Positions 50,671-62,200 are shown, counted from the first letter of the stretch. The stretch: 64,000 nucleotides of DNA from Hippopus hippopus (GCA_946811185.2 OX328109.1:42330129-42394128); one strand, 5' to 3'. Notes: generated by a model from the sequence alone, not told the origin. Numbers and translations are program-made.

Positions 50671-51237
50671 GACTCATAGAACGCGTACAGTGTATATATC
50701 ACTAGTCTCATAGGACGCTCACTGCGTATGTAGTTCTAGACTCATAGAACGCGCACTGCGTATATAGTTCTAGACTCATAGAACGCGCACTGCGTATATA
50801 GCGCGGGTCTCATAGAACACGCACTGTAAATATAGCGCTTGTCTCATTGAACACGCACTGTCCATATAGCGCTAGTCTCATAGAACACAAACTGTCCATA
50901 TAGCGCTAGTCTCATAGAACACGCACTGTCCATATAGCGCTAGTCTCATAGAACACGCACTGTCCATATAGCGCTAGTCTCATAGAAAACGCACTGTCCA
51001 TATAGCGCTAGTCTCATAGAACACAAACTGTCCATATAGCGCTAGTCTCATTGAACACGCACTGTCCATATAGCGCAAGTCTCATAGAACATGCACTGTC
51101 CATATAGCGCTAGTCTTATAGAACACGCACAGTATATATAGCACTGGTCTCATAGAACACGCACTGCGTATATATCGCTAGTATCATAGAACGCGCACTG
51201 CGTATATAGCACTTGACTCATAGAACGCGGATTGTAT
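50671..51237 (+). repeat. 34-bp minisatellite, about 16-17 units
   Basis: Unit TCTCATAGAACACGCACTGT + CCATATAGCGCTAG. The inner units are almost identical, while the first four and last three carry GCGTATATAG instead of TCCATATAG, so the array grew from its middle. Confidence 0.9.
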
Positions 51238-51397
51238 GTACGAGGGGTGTTCGAAAAGTACATGGAAAAATGCTTTCTTTTAAAGATTATATCATATGAG
51301 ACTTTGATCAAAGACACTTTGATATGTGGGTTCATATAATATTATTAAAATTTGATATTAGAATATTAAAAATATTAAAAAAGAGACGTTTAGGTTG

Positions 51398-51715
51398 ATT
51401 GATTGATTGATTGATTGTATGGTGTTAAACGCCGTTTTCAAAATATTTAAGTTATATCGCGGCGGCCAGTGCACCTATCCATGCTTTCCTGTAGTTTCTT
51501 TTTACCAGTACTCCACACAATATTCTTTCCAAGCCACTGGCTGCTTTCCAACGTAACCATCGTTGAAACAGAGGTCAGTGGTGAGAGAAGAATGAATCTT
51601 GTTGCAATGACTATTATCAATCCTCGGAAAGACACTGGCCGAGCCGGGGATCGAACCAGTGACCTCCTGTTCTCAAGTGCTGTACGATACCGACTGAGCT
51701 ACCGGAGCTCGGTGG
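51398..51715 (-). mobile_element. tRNA-derived SINE, type a, near full length
   Basis: On the minus strand: GAGCTCCGGTAGCTCAGTCG (A box), GGTTCGATCCCCGGCTCGG (B box), body, then a CAAT tail (51398-51418 as GATT on plus). It is the best copy in the window. An adjacent GAGGGGTGTTCGAAAAGTAC (51242) resembles an element end of another type. Confidence 0.8.
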
Positions 51716-51744
51716 TAAAGGGTCGAATCCAATCTAAGTTCAAT

Positions 51745-51971
51745 CAACCCTTTACCACACAGTCCCGAGTATGAAAGACCATGAACAGAAAGGCTTTTGA
51801 AAACATTGCAGGAAAAAGAGAAAATGCTGGTAACCAGCATTTTCTACTTTCCCCACAATGTTTTCTGTCCTATCCTAGATTTTATGATTATTTGTACCAA
51901 TTCTGAATTTTTGGTCTCCGGATCTTTCGAATTTGGAAGAGTCTAAAATTAGTCGCGTGGGAAAGGGTTAA
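51745..51971 (+). mobile_element. Family A MITE
   Basis: Abuts the SINE head; ends in GGGTTAA (51968). Confidence 0.65.
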
Positions 51972-52431
51972 CTCACGAGTTAGTCTTTACTGACTTCAAA
52001 GGAGAGAAGAATGGGGAAAAAATGGTAGTTTAAAGCAGTGGCTTATTTAGTTACAGTTACACTCTAAGAGGGGTTCGACTGTATACTAGTATCTACCGTA
52101 CAGTATAAAACTATGTCTGCACGTTTTCTACTTTCTAATCTTGGTTTACATTGTACGTAAAAACGTAGCATGTCACAATTAACCTCCCACAGGGAAAAAA
52201 AAGATGAAAAGATATTTAAAAAGGTAATTTAGGTATGGTATTGAGCGATATCCGTTTGAACAGAAAAAAATAATAACCATAATTTAACAATTTGTAGTAT
52301 TAGTTTAATCTTTTTGAAATAATCATTTTCATAGTAGCCGTGTTTTATGTGTTGATAAATTTGAAGCAAAACGGTAATTAACAAACCTTTTTTAACCCCT
52401 GCACCTGATTTAGTTGTCATTTATGAAAATG

Positions 52432-52638
52432 GTCAACCCTTCACCAAACAATTAGATTTCAATACTTGCCTAAATTGAATCTGAAATTATGGAATTAGTC
52501 TTTCAAAGGGTAGAAAACATTGTGACAAAAAGGAGAAAATGCTGGTAACCAGCATTTTCTCCTTTTTGCCACAATGTTTACAAAAAGCTTTTTTTTTAAT
52601 CTGGGTCGTTAAAGCACAGGATTGTTAGTAAAGGGTAG
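52432..52638 (-). mobile_element. Family A MITE, shortened arm
   Basis: The hairpin is perfect but with CAAAAAGG replacing GGAAAAGG in both arms; the flanking arm is 30 bp short. Confidence 0.65.
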
Positions 52639-52765
52639 AAATGAGTGTTTCCTTTCATGTTTCATTTTTATTACAGCATAAAAGTAAGACCGTACCAGCC
52701 GTGAGCATTTTGCTAGTTATTAACATTATCGGAAAGATATTGATGAATATGTGTTTGTTTTACTA

Positions 52766-52845
52766 TCAGATGATGATGATGATGATGATTACGATGATGA
52801 CGACGACGATGATGATGATGATGACGATGTCGATGATGATGATTT
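52766..52845 (+). repeat. GAT/GAC trinucleotide microsatellite
   Basis: About 25 units of GAT with GAC variants. Confidence 0.9.
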
Positions 52846-52869
52846 CTACTTTAAGAGGTCTGATTGTTT

Positions 52870-53410
52870 TCCCCTATACATTTAAACAATAAGCTAGGAT
52901 ATCAGAGCGAAAGTATTTCTCTTTTTTTACTCGCGACAAAGGGACTATTTTTTTGTCCATTTACCAGTGGTAAAACGATACACCACAAACCTGGAAGCAA
53001 AGTCTGCAACACACAAGTCTAGAAACGCAGAACTTGCGAGTTCGAGAAAAATTACATATTTTACAGGCTTAAATTGAAATGCCGTCTGTTAGGATTGATA
53101 TTAACGTCTTTCTTGTCTCATTTATACTGTAATTAGCTTTCCTATCCCCCCACATCCAATTCATGAAATGAATAAAACGGGATACCAATCGGAATCGTTA
53201 TTGTAGTTTGCACGAAAGTGAAGAACTACTTTTTATTCCATTACCGTGACTGGCGTAATGATTCAGTCAAGCCCTGGTAGCTCGGTCGCAGACGCACAGA
53301 GCTGGGAGGCCTAATCCAACACTGTTAAATACAGCAGGTATTTTATAGCGTTTATCTGCAGACAGGGGGGAAAAAAGCAATTTTCATCTGTTTACAAATA
53401 CATATACACA
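52870..53410. other. Unassigned DNA with SINE trace
   Basis: AGCCCTGGTAGCTCGGTCGC (53270) is a lone SINE-like A box. Nothing else recognised. Confidence 0.4.
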
Positions 53411-53421
53411 TGTGCCATATC

Positions 53422-54077
53422 TATGGTGGCATATTTCTGCCACGAGATACGAGATAGCTATCATGATAATTTTAGAAAACTATCGCAATAAATTAAAGTT
53501 TCCTGAAAATTTTATCGAGATAGTAAAAAGTTTCCTGAAAAAAGTATCACGGTAAACTAAATATTTTAACGCAAAATTTCTCACTCGTGCACGAAGCTGA
53601 CATGCGAGATAAAATTATCGTGATAGTTCTATCCTTTTCTCGATATCTATAAATAGAAAATTCACCATTTGGATGAACTCGGTAGTTTTTGACTTCACAA
53701 GGTTGCAGGAAGTAAAAATTCGAATTATTAACAATTGTAGATTAATTGGTAAATTTTGACAAGACTCGAAATTAACAGAAGTCTGTAAAATCACAAAGAC
53801 GACTCGAGAACAACTTTGAAACCATTCAGGGAAAAGGAAATTCATAAGGATGTAGACGAAGATGTTCCAAAACCGTATCTTATTATAACTACCGTGAATG
53901 TCAGTTGTGGGCACTGAAGCAAAAAAAATATCATGATAACAGTTAGAATTATCGCGATATTTTTATCGTGAAAATTTTTATTATCTAGATAATATTTCCA
54001 GGAAACTTTATCACGATAGTTCTCTTAAATTATCGCAATAGCTATCTCGTATCTCGCGGCAGAAATATGCCACCATA
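53422..54077. mobile_element. 656-bp element F with 70-bp inverted ends
   Basis: TATGGTGGCATATTTCTGCC opens the element and its inverse closes it; about 70 bp of the two ends pair with some mismatches. CATATC stands directly outside on both sides (53416-53421 and 54078-54083), a likely 6-bp target duplication. Inner ends hold several ATTATCGYGATAG motifs. A 99-codon minus frame (53615-53914) fills the non-repeated middle; I recognise nothing in it. Confidence 0.75.
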
Positions 54078-54313
54078 CATATCAGTCAGTGTTTTTTTGT
54101 TCGATCGTTATACCTCAATCAGTCCCAGTGTTTCCACCTGTAACGATCAACCTATTTGACACTAATAGTCTATAATACGAAAGTCGTGTACGCCTCATTT
54201 TTTTCGTAAGTGTTGTAGTTTTCTTATTTCAAATCGTGCCCAAAGTAGGGAAATGCTTTTTACGTTGGTTGCTGTTTTAACCCTAAAGCTGCTAGGCGCG
54301 ACTCTAAGCCCTT

Positions 54314-54384
54314 TTACGGACAATGTAAATTAAGATCAGACTAAACAGAACGTGCAATCTGATCTTGGATCTGCATTGTCCGAT
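54314..54384. mobile_element. Family D short fold-back
   Basis: GGACAATGTAAATTAAGATC / GATCTTGGATCTGCATTGTCC. Confidence 0.55.
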
Positions 54385-54459
54385 AAGGAGATATTTTTCT
54401 CCAAAAATTATTTTTGAAAAAGCAAAATTTTGAAAAAATTTTTAAAAAAAGGTTTAGGG

Positions 54460-54696
54460 TTAAATATTTACCGAACGTCAAAAGTTTAGACCAGTCCAAA
54501 TTCCAAGCATTTGCAGACGAACAATGAAAGGCAGCTTAAATGACTGAATACGTGTATGGCTCGGAATGGGTTAGAAAACATTGTTGGAAAAGGAGAAAAT
54601 GCTGGTTACCAGCATTTTTCTCCTTTTTCAACAATGTTTTCAAAGACCTTCTTACTGAAGGTCGTCAAAATTCGGAATTGTTTTGTGAAGATTTAA
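54460..54696 (-). mobile_element. Family A MITE
   Basis: TTAA at 54460 and 54693. Hairpin nearly perfect with one extra T. Confidence 0.7.
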
Positions 54697-54747
54697 TCTG
54701 CCTGCATATTTTTGCCTTAAGCGGTAAATCTATTGGACACCATTAAT

Positions 54748-55009
54748 GGCCTGCAACACGCCAAAAGGGGCATTCGGACGTATGCGTAAAGTGTCGTCTC
54801 GGATCAGCCTGTGCAGTCCGCGCAGGCTAATCCGAGACGGCACTTTACGACTACATAGGATTTCGTCCTACAATAGACTTGCGCAAAACAGAAAATTTCC
54901 ATAAGAACGGAAAGTGCCGTTTCGGATTAGTCTGCGCGGACTGCTCAGGCTGATCCGAGACGACACTTTACGCAAGTGTCCGAATGCCCATTTTTGCGTG
55001 TTGCAGGCC
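54748..55009 (+). mobile_element. Family C MITE, complete
   Basis: GGCCTGCAACACGCC to GCGTGTTGCAGGCC; both internal palindromes have one or two changes. Confidence 0.75.
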
Positions 55010-55436
55010 ATTTATAAGTCTTGTATACCTCATTTTCGACAGCAGACGACTTTTATGTCTTGTAGATTGAATGGTGTTTTACGCCGCTTTCAACATTATT
55101 TCAGTCATATCACTTGGACAGCTCGCTTATTCATGTATGTATGATTTTAAAAACTAGTGCTCGCAATGTTTTATGTTTAAATAATTCTTAAATTTTGTTG
55201 TATTTCCGGCATACATTATGAAACGGGACATCGTGTCCCGCAGCACGCCAATATTGATCACAATTAGCGTATCACGCTGAAAACATAGAACATGTACCTT
55301 TTTTCCAATCATTGTTAATGTCATATGAAAAGCCAGTTTAGGCATTACGGTAGAACATTTATGGATCAGCCAATCAACCAAGTGTTCTTTTATGTTTCAA
55401 CCATATACGAGTATTTAATCTATCAATTTATTTTCC

Positions 55437-55500
55437 CATCCATCCATCCATCCATCCAACTATCCATTCAGCCATCCACCCATCCATCTACACGGTTACC
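55437..55500 (+). repeat. ATCC-type microsatellite
   Basis: CCATCCATCCATCCATCC with later variants. Confidence 0.85.
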
Positions 55501-55562
55501 CATTTATCTGTCACTGATATCAACTGGACCTTCAAGCGTTTTTCAGTATTACGGTTACCTGC

Positions 55563-55625
55563 GGTAAGTGTAGATCAAAATCAGGCTACACAAAACGTGC
55601 AGTCTGATCTTTGATGTACTTTTTC
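55563..55625. mobile_element. Family D short fold-back
   Basis: GTGTAGATCAAAATCAGGCT / CAGTCTGATCTTTGATGTAC. Confidence 0.5.
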
Positions 55626-55987
55626 CCCATTGTTAAGACTTACTGGACAGGAATATCCTTGAAATTACCATTATTCATGTCCCCTTTCTAGACTGAGAAC
55701 GTCCGTCAACAAAATGTATCGCCGCGATCAAAAGTAGTTCCACATGTCCGCTGAGATAAAGCTACTTATTTGGGAGTTACTTAACCATGGAGATTCCAAA
55801 TTTTTACATTGTAAATTATATCTCGTCAAAAAATAAACAATAATAGACATAATAGACATTATTTCAACAGGTAGCTGAAGCTCTATTAGCTATGGGCTAT
55901 GCCATATGTATCAACCAAGATGCCTTTGAGCGGAGTGGATGACGACAGTTCAGTTAGCCAATGAAATAGACTCCTGACAGAATGGTC

Positions 55988-56378
55988 CAGGGTCCGTATA
56001 CACCAACCATTTTTAACCTACTAAAAAAGTTGAATGAAACTTTCCAGCCAATGGTAAAAATACGTACAATGCTATTTCAAACTTATGTTTTGAAGAAAAA
56101 TATCTCCTTATCGGACAGTGTAGATCTAAGATCAGACTGCACGTTCTGTGCAGCCTGATCTTGATCTACACAGTCCGCAAAAGGTCAGTAAGTCGTGCTT
56201 AGCAGCCCAAGGGTTAAGAACGTTTTTAGTCTTATTCTCCAAGATTTTCTATATCTGAAAGCAACACAACTTCTGATTGGCTAAACTAAATAGTTCAGCA
56301 AATCAGAAATTGTGTTACTTTCACAATCCATAATAAGATCAAGAATGTTCTTAAGAATGGTTGGTGAATACCGGCCCT
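55988..56378. mobile_element. Family E MITE carrying a family D insertion
   Basis: A first E arm near 55993-56050 (ATACACCAACCATTTTTAA), then D at 56110-56175, then a nearly complete E to 56378. Either D entered an E copy or two E copies flank it. Confidence 0.5.
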
Positions 56379-56482
56379 TAAAGGTCTTTTGATTTCCTAA
56401 AAGGTCAAGGTCCCTTTTTTGTTATCTTTTTTCTTTTACAGTTGAAGTCACGTGACTCGAGCAGCCTGCAAGTCAGCAGAGA

Positions 56483-56660
56483 TCAGAATACTCTTAGTCT
56501 TTTCCTTCAAGTTTTTCAATGTTTGAAAGTAACACAACTTCTGATTGGCTAAACCAAATGGTTTAGCCAATCAGAAGTTCTGTTACTTTCAAATTTAGAA
56601 AATTCTGGAGAATAAGACTAAGAACGTTCTTAAGAATGGTTGGTAAGTACAGACCCTGGG
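56483..56660. mobile_element. Family E fold-back MITE, well preserved
   Basis: The centre GGCTAAACCAAATGGTTTAGCC is a perfect palindrome. The right arm is complete to TTAAGAATGGTTGG. Confidence 0.75.
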
Positions 56661-56696
56661 ATGGTTCTCTATAGCATAGAGTGTTACTTAGAAGAA

Positions 56697-56890
56697 GTTC
56701 CCTTTACCAAACAATCCCATTTTTTAAGAACCCTGAGAAAAGGGAGGGGGCTTTTTTCCACAGTTCTGTGCTGCCTTTAAAAGTGAGTTTTCAGTTTCTG
56801 AACCACGTTTACTTAGGCGTTTGCATTTTTTTTTTTTTTTTTTTCAATTTAGACAAGTCCAAATTTTTGTCGTTAGGTAAGGTGTTATAT
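56697..56890 (+). mobile_element. Family A MITE without hairpin
   Basis: Both ends are present, but the central hairpin is deleted and poly-T (56825-56844) is inserted in the right arm. Confidence 0.5.
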
Positions 56891-56911
56891 CAAGTTACCA
56901 CCTTTAGAAAT

Positions 56912-57181
56912 GAGCGATGTTCTGTGAAAAGAAGATAAAATGTGTCTACAAAAAGTATCGACCCTTGTCAGCCTGTGCGGTTTGCGCAGGCTGACGTGGG
57001 TCGAAATTTTTTGCTACTGGTTAATTTTCTGCGTATCAAAAGGTCAGTGTACCTCAAGATTCAGTCGGTTGTTAGACAAAATAGGTTTTATGGATCCATA
57101 TTTATGCAATGACTTTGCTTTGTAATTGGTATTATGCATCACGTAGATGTTTTTAACCCCTTTTTGTCAGAGCGTGGCTCA
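56912..57181 (+). mobile_element. Family B MITE, complete
   Basis: GAGCGATGTTCTGTGAAAAG to CAGAGCGTGGCTCAAAT. Confidence 0.7.
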
Positions 57182-57184
57182 AAT

Positions 57185-57730
57185 ATTTCGGCAGCAGACG
57201 ACTTTGTAAACATCATTGTAAAATATGAAATATTAAAGGCCCAATAACGGCCATAGAAAATCAGTGCGAGTGTTAAAATGCGATTAGATTTAGATCATTC
57301 CTTTTAAAAGTATGAAAAATACTATACAGGTGACAATCTTTTGTTGTGCAGTCAGTCCAAATGTTAGTCGATGGTAGACATATGCATTTTAAAATCAGGT
57401 AAAAAGTAAACAAAAGATAGAGTGGCCTGACAACTTTTTACCGAGATTCAAAAATCATTTTATTGCCAGCGACTAGCACTTCGACAAACCGTACAATAAC
57501 AGATTGTCATCTTCACGGTCATTTCTATACTTGTAAATGGTGTGATTTAAATATGAATACATTTGGCCGCTACCAGGCCGTTAAAAGAAAAAGATTAATT
57601 AAGGAAAAACAACTATGGAACGTTTTCACAAATTGACGTCGAGTCCATGAATACAGGTGAAAACATTGTGTCTATCAGACCTGTCGGTGGTCTCAAATAA
57701 TTTCTCAACCTGCTATAATGTTTTCAACAG
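57185..57730. other. Unassigned DNA
   Basis: No gene or family recognised. Confidence 0.4.
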
Positions 57731-57737
57731 TAACCAT

Positions 57738-57815
57738 ACGGTGGCCGCGGTTGTGAGGTAGAGCGTCGGCTGCGTAACCTTAAGGTCCCGAGTTCAATAC
57801 CCGGGAGCGGGTGTC
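57738..57815 (+). repeat. tRNA-like sequence
   Basis: GTGGCCGCGGTTGTGAGGTAG (A-box-like) and GAGTTCAATACCCGGGAGC (B-box-like) are spaced as in a tRNA, but the acceptor stem and B box have mismatches. Probably a SINE head or tRNA relic. Confidence 0.45.
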
Positions 57816-58007
57816 AACCTTGGGACTGTTCATTGGCCCACATATTCAGCGCGAGTACTGGTGTAGTTTCCAGAAATCAGAATTGAGAGAGATTAGTATA
57901 AGTTGGAAGAACTTGTTTCTCAATCAATGTAAAATATATATGTTGAAACTAATAATTGGCATAGGATTAAAAACGGGAAAAATGTCAGACATAAAAATTA
58001 TCAACCA

Positions 58008-58262
58008 AGCTCAGTGAAAAGGGGGCTTAATGCATCTGCGGAAAGTATCAACCCAGGTCAGCCTGCGCGAACTTCCGTGCAGGCTGACCTGGACCGAAAC
58101 TTTTCGCTAGTGGCCAATTTTCTGTATGTCCAAGTACCAGTGTACCTTATAATTAACTTGGTTTTTAAAAGAAGTGGCTATTATGGATCCATATGTGATG
58201 GCTTGCTTGGTATCATGCATCGTAGGGATGCAATATGTCCCCTTTTACCAGAGCATGGCTCA
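58008..58262 (+). mobile_element. Family B MITE, complete
   Basis: Core with a 3-bp expansion (GCCTGCGCGAACTTCCGTGCAGGC, split here for length by its symmetry axis near 58074). Confidence 0.7.
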
Positions 58263-58321
58263 TATTTAAAATTCCAAGTATTTAAACTTGTTACCCTTAC
58301 TTTACGGTCCTCCACGGCTCA

Positions 58322-58505
58322 GTTGCTTACTTTTTACAATACGAAAAAATTAAAATCAACCAAATCCAAAGCATTTGCAGACGATAATTCTAATATGGCT
58401 ACAATCGTTGGATTTGTCTTAGAAAGGGTGGACAACATTGTTGGAATTTTTCAAAATGTTTTTTAGGAGCCCTCCTCCCCAAGGTCGTTTAAGGTCGGGG
58501 TTGTC
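58322..58505 (-). mobile_element. Family A MITE, hairpin mostly lost
   Basis: CCAAATCCAAAGCATTTGCA arm and GGTCGTTTAAGGTCGGGGTT end remain. Confidence 0.45.
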
Positions 58506-58509
58506 AAGA

Positions 58510-59050
58510 ACCCGAACATAGCACTAATGGAACTTATACTTACAACAATAGAAGAGGAGCGACAAGAAGGGAAACAACCGACAGCGAACGACTTAAAATA
58601 TCGACTCTTGCATCCGAGTGAAAGCCATCGCCAGTCAGGTCACATGATCGGTGGGACTTTCGTTCGATTGTAATTGGCGATGAATACATCAGAGGATATC
58701 CGATACGGAACCGGAAATGCTGTAACATCCTGATGAGAAGTTCGAAACCTAATCATGTCCCGGCGGACTACTTTTTGTGTTTGGCTGCGGAGGTTTGTTA
58801 TTGTTGTTGCTGCTGCAACCTCTAGTGATGGTGTTGTCGTCGTTGCCATTGAAACTGTTGCTGTTGGTTGTGACGATGTTGTTTTATTGTTGTTGTTTGT
58901 TTGTATGTTTGTTTGTTTTTTTTTTTTTTTTTTTTATTATTACAATGTTTGATTTGTTTTGTTTTGTCTTTTAGTAACTGTAAAAGCTGCCAGTGGTAAT
59001 TAGTTAATCAGCTGACATTTCATAAAATAGAAACAAAATGACGACATGAC
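58510..59050. other. Unassigned DNA, GC-richer part and poly-T
   Basis: 58540-58890 is richer in GC and holds overlapping frames on both strands plus a TTGTTG-type low-complexity run. None resembles a known protein. A T run stands at 58915-58936. Confidence 0.35.
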
Positions 59051-59059
59051 TAATATAAT

Positions 59060-59065
59060 TTTATT
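59060..59065 (-). promoter_or_regulatory. Polyadenylation signal of Kazal gene 2
   Basis: AATAAA on the minus strand, 77 bp after the stop codon. Confidence 0.6.
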
Positions 59066-59141
59066 GACGAAATCGACCACATAACAAATACCGGTACTCC
59101 TATGATGACGTCATGGTCATGCGGTCTGAATAGTCGGCTAC

Positions 59142-59217
59142 TCAAGGACTTCCACAATCTCCGAAATTTGCAACAGTCATATCGCGATGTGTACACTTGG
59201 CTTTCTCGTATTCGCAA
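59142..59217 (-). CDS. Kazal gene 2, exon 4 (second half of domain 2)
   Basis: Acceptor TTTTATAG; CEYEKAKC, then Cys6 in GDCGSP and TGA at 59142-59144. Confidence 0.87.
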
Positions 59218-62200
59218 CTATAAAAGAATTGAAATCAAATTATTGATTACAACACCAAACATACGTGAAACAAATAGATTCACTGAAAGACAAGTAAACG
59301 AATAATCTAATGATTGATCAATCAATGACAAGCACATTGTCCAGGGGTCATACTTGCCCTTAGCATTCTTAAAAACTTTCTTGGTCTAATCATAAATATA
59401 GAATGTAACATTACTCCTGATTGGCTAAACATTTGGTTTAGCCAATCAGAAGTTGTGTTACATTCAAATTTAGAAAATTCATGAGAATAAGACTAAGAGC
59501 GTTTTTAAAATGGTAGGTGAACACAGAGCCTGGTAACAAGTTTGTGAGAAGTAGAGGAGAGGAGAAGACTGAAGGTATTTACTAATTCAAGTAAGATCGT
59601 CCGTCCGACCCACACACTTTGTTTTCGTCAGTGAAACATGGTTCTTTCGACAACGACGTACAGAAGAAATCAAACACGGCCTCGGCGCCGGCTATCGGCA
59701 GCGCGGCCGCGACTTCGGTATCTGTGCAGGAACCGTTGTGCTGAAGGTCTAAGCCTGGACTGTTACAATGGGCAACACTGAACTCACATCTGGAAACAAA
59801 ACACGAGACTTTTTTTTTTTCAGATTAATAGCTAATGATTTACATATCTCACACTGTAACTAAAAAAGATTGTATTCTATTCTATCATATTATATTCCTT
59901 TTTTTTTTTCCATTCCATTTCATTCTATTTTATTCTATCAAAGAAAAGACATCATGCTTTGTGATTACAGAGTCTGTTTGGATATTATTTCGATAGCATT
60001 TCAGTAATATCACCGTTACTGTTCACTAATGTGTCACTTCTGGATTATCACAATTTAGCAATGATCTGTGAAAAGGCGACTTAATTCATCTGCGAGATGT
60101 ACTGTCCCCTGTCAGCCTGCGCAATCCGCGCAGGCTGACACGTGTCGAAACTTTTTGCTATTGGTAAATTTTCTGCATGTTCAAGGACTAAACTACCTCA
60201 TGATTCAATGAGTCGTTAGACAAAATAGACTTGAGCCATGCTCTGGGAAAAGGGCGTTAAATGCATCTCCATGATGCATAATAACAAGCAAGTCATTATA
60301 TAACTATGGATCCATGCAGAACCGACTGAATCCTAAAGTAGACTGGTCCTTGGACATGCAGATAATTTATCAAAAGCAAAAAGTTTCAACTAATGTCAGC
60401 CTGCGCGGACTGCGCAGGCTGACATGAGTCGATACTTTTTGCAGATGCATTAAGCCCCTTTTCACAAAGCACTACTCATTTTATGGATCCATAATTATGA
60501 GATGACTTGCCTGGTATAGTGGATCATGGAGATGCATTAAACCACCTTTTGCCAGCCTTGTAAAACCCTGTAAAATGGCTTTTTCGGAAATGGACAATGA
60601 GTGCCGATTTATCGTTTGTCTCTGATCAATAACGCCCACCACTATATGGTTTGCAGCACGCGAAAAGGGCCATTCGGACATTTGCGTAAAGTGTCGTCTC
60701 GGATCAGCCTGCGCAGTCCGCGCAGGCTCATCCGAAACGAAACTTTCCGTTTTTATGTAAATTTCTGTTTTGCGCAAGTCTGCTGTAGCACAAAATCTAA
60801 TGTAGTCGTAAAGTGCCGTCTCGGATTAGCCTGCGCGGACTGCGCAGGCTGATCCGAGACGACACTTACCGTTTTTATGTAAATTTCTGTTTTGGGCAAG
60901 TCTACTGTAGCACAAAAACTAATGTAGTCGTAAAGTGTCGTATAAGATTAGCCTGCGCGGACTGCGCAGGCTGATCCGAGACGAAACTTTGCGCAAATGT
61001 CCGAATGCCCCTTTTCGCGTGTCGCAGGCCAATTATAATAAGTACACATGAGCAGCTGGGGAAAGGGGTTTAACTCTGACTATAGGACAAAATTTTAGGT
61101 TCAGCTGAATTGAAAGCATTTGTAGATGACAAATTAAGGTCTACGACCCCTAACTCATCGGTAAATATCGTGTAACATCGACGTTTTCGTGAAGGCTATT
61201 CGGCCAATCTCGGCAGCTTCCGTCTTTTAATATGAGAGTTAGGGGCTGTAGACTCACTAACTCATCGGTAAATATCGTGTAACATCGACGTTTTCGTAAA
61301 GGTTATTCGGCCAATCTCGGCAGCTTCCGTCTTTTGATATGAGAGTTAGGGGACGTAGACCTTAAATGTAGCTCAAAAATTGATTTTTGTCTTTGAAATG
61401 GTAGAAAACATTGCAAAAGAAGGAGAAATGCTTGTTAGCAGCATTTTCTCCTTTCCCCACAAAGTTTTCAAAAGTCCTCTTCTTTAGGGGCGTTACCTCT
61501 TCTTTAGGGTCGTTATCTAATAACCGGCAAAACCATGGGGCAGAATGGTTCTTCGACTGGCAGATAATTTACGAATTCCAATTTCTTTTTGACCTTTATC
61601 AGCCTGCGCGTATTACAAAGGTGCATGGGTCGATACTCCTTGCAGATGCATTAAACTGCCTCTTCACAGAGCCTGATTTACATGGTTTCACATCTTATTA
61701 GTTATAAATGCCCTTTGTCGATGTTTGTTTACATATGGCCTGCAACACGCGAAAAGGGGCATTTGGACATTTGCGTAAAGTGTCGTATCGGATTAGCCTG
61801 CACAGCCTGCGCAGACTAATCAGAAACAACACTTTCCGTTTTTATGTAATTGTCTGTTTTGTGCAAGTCTACTGTAGCACAAAATCTAATGTAGTCGTAA
61901 ATTGCCGTCTCGGATTAGCCTGTGCGGACTGCGCAGGCTGATCCGAGGCGACACTTTACGCAAATGTCCGAATGCCCCTTTTCGCGTGTTGCAAGCCATA
62001 TAGAATATTACAACAGTCTGCATTTCTGCGTGGTCGAATCATGTCGAGTTGCTTGTGTAAAAAGATGTGTATCGGATGAGACCAAAGGTGAAAAAGACTC
62101 CTTTGAAGCATAGATGGGTGCAATGTCTGACGCCATTTAACTGAAATAATGTTGTAAATGGTGTTAAACACGAAACAAACAAAATCACGAAATAAGGATA

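Noticed and set aside
50671..51237. CRISPR-like array
   Set aside because: Whole 34-bp units repeat with no unique spacers, in a eukaryotic genome; it is a minisatellite.
53615..53914. 99-codon frame as a further Kazal or other gene
   Set aside because: Cysteine spacing is not Kazal-like, and the frame lies inside a TIR element without splice or start evidence.
58755..58974. Overlapping Val/Leu/Cys-rich frames near 58.8 kb
   Set aside because: Low-complexity GTT/TTG and poly-T DNA; both frames owe their length to the repeat.
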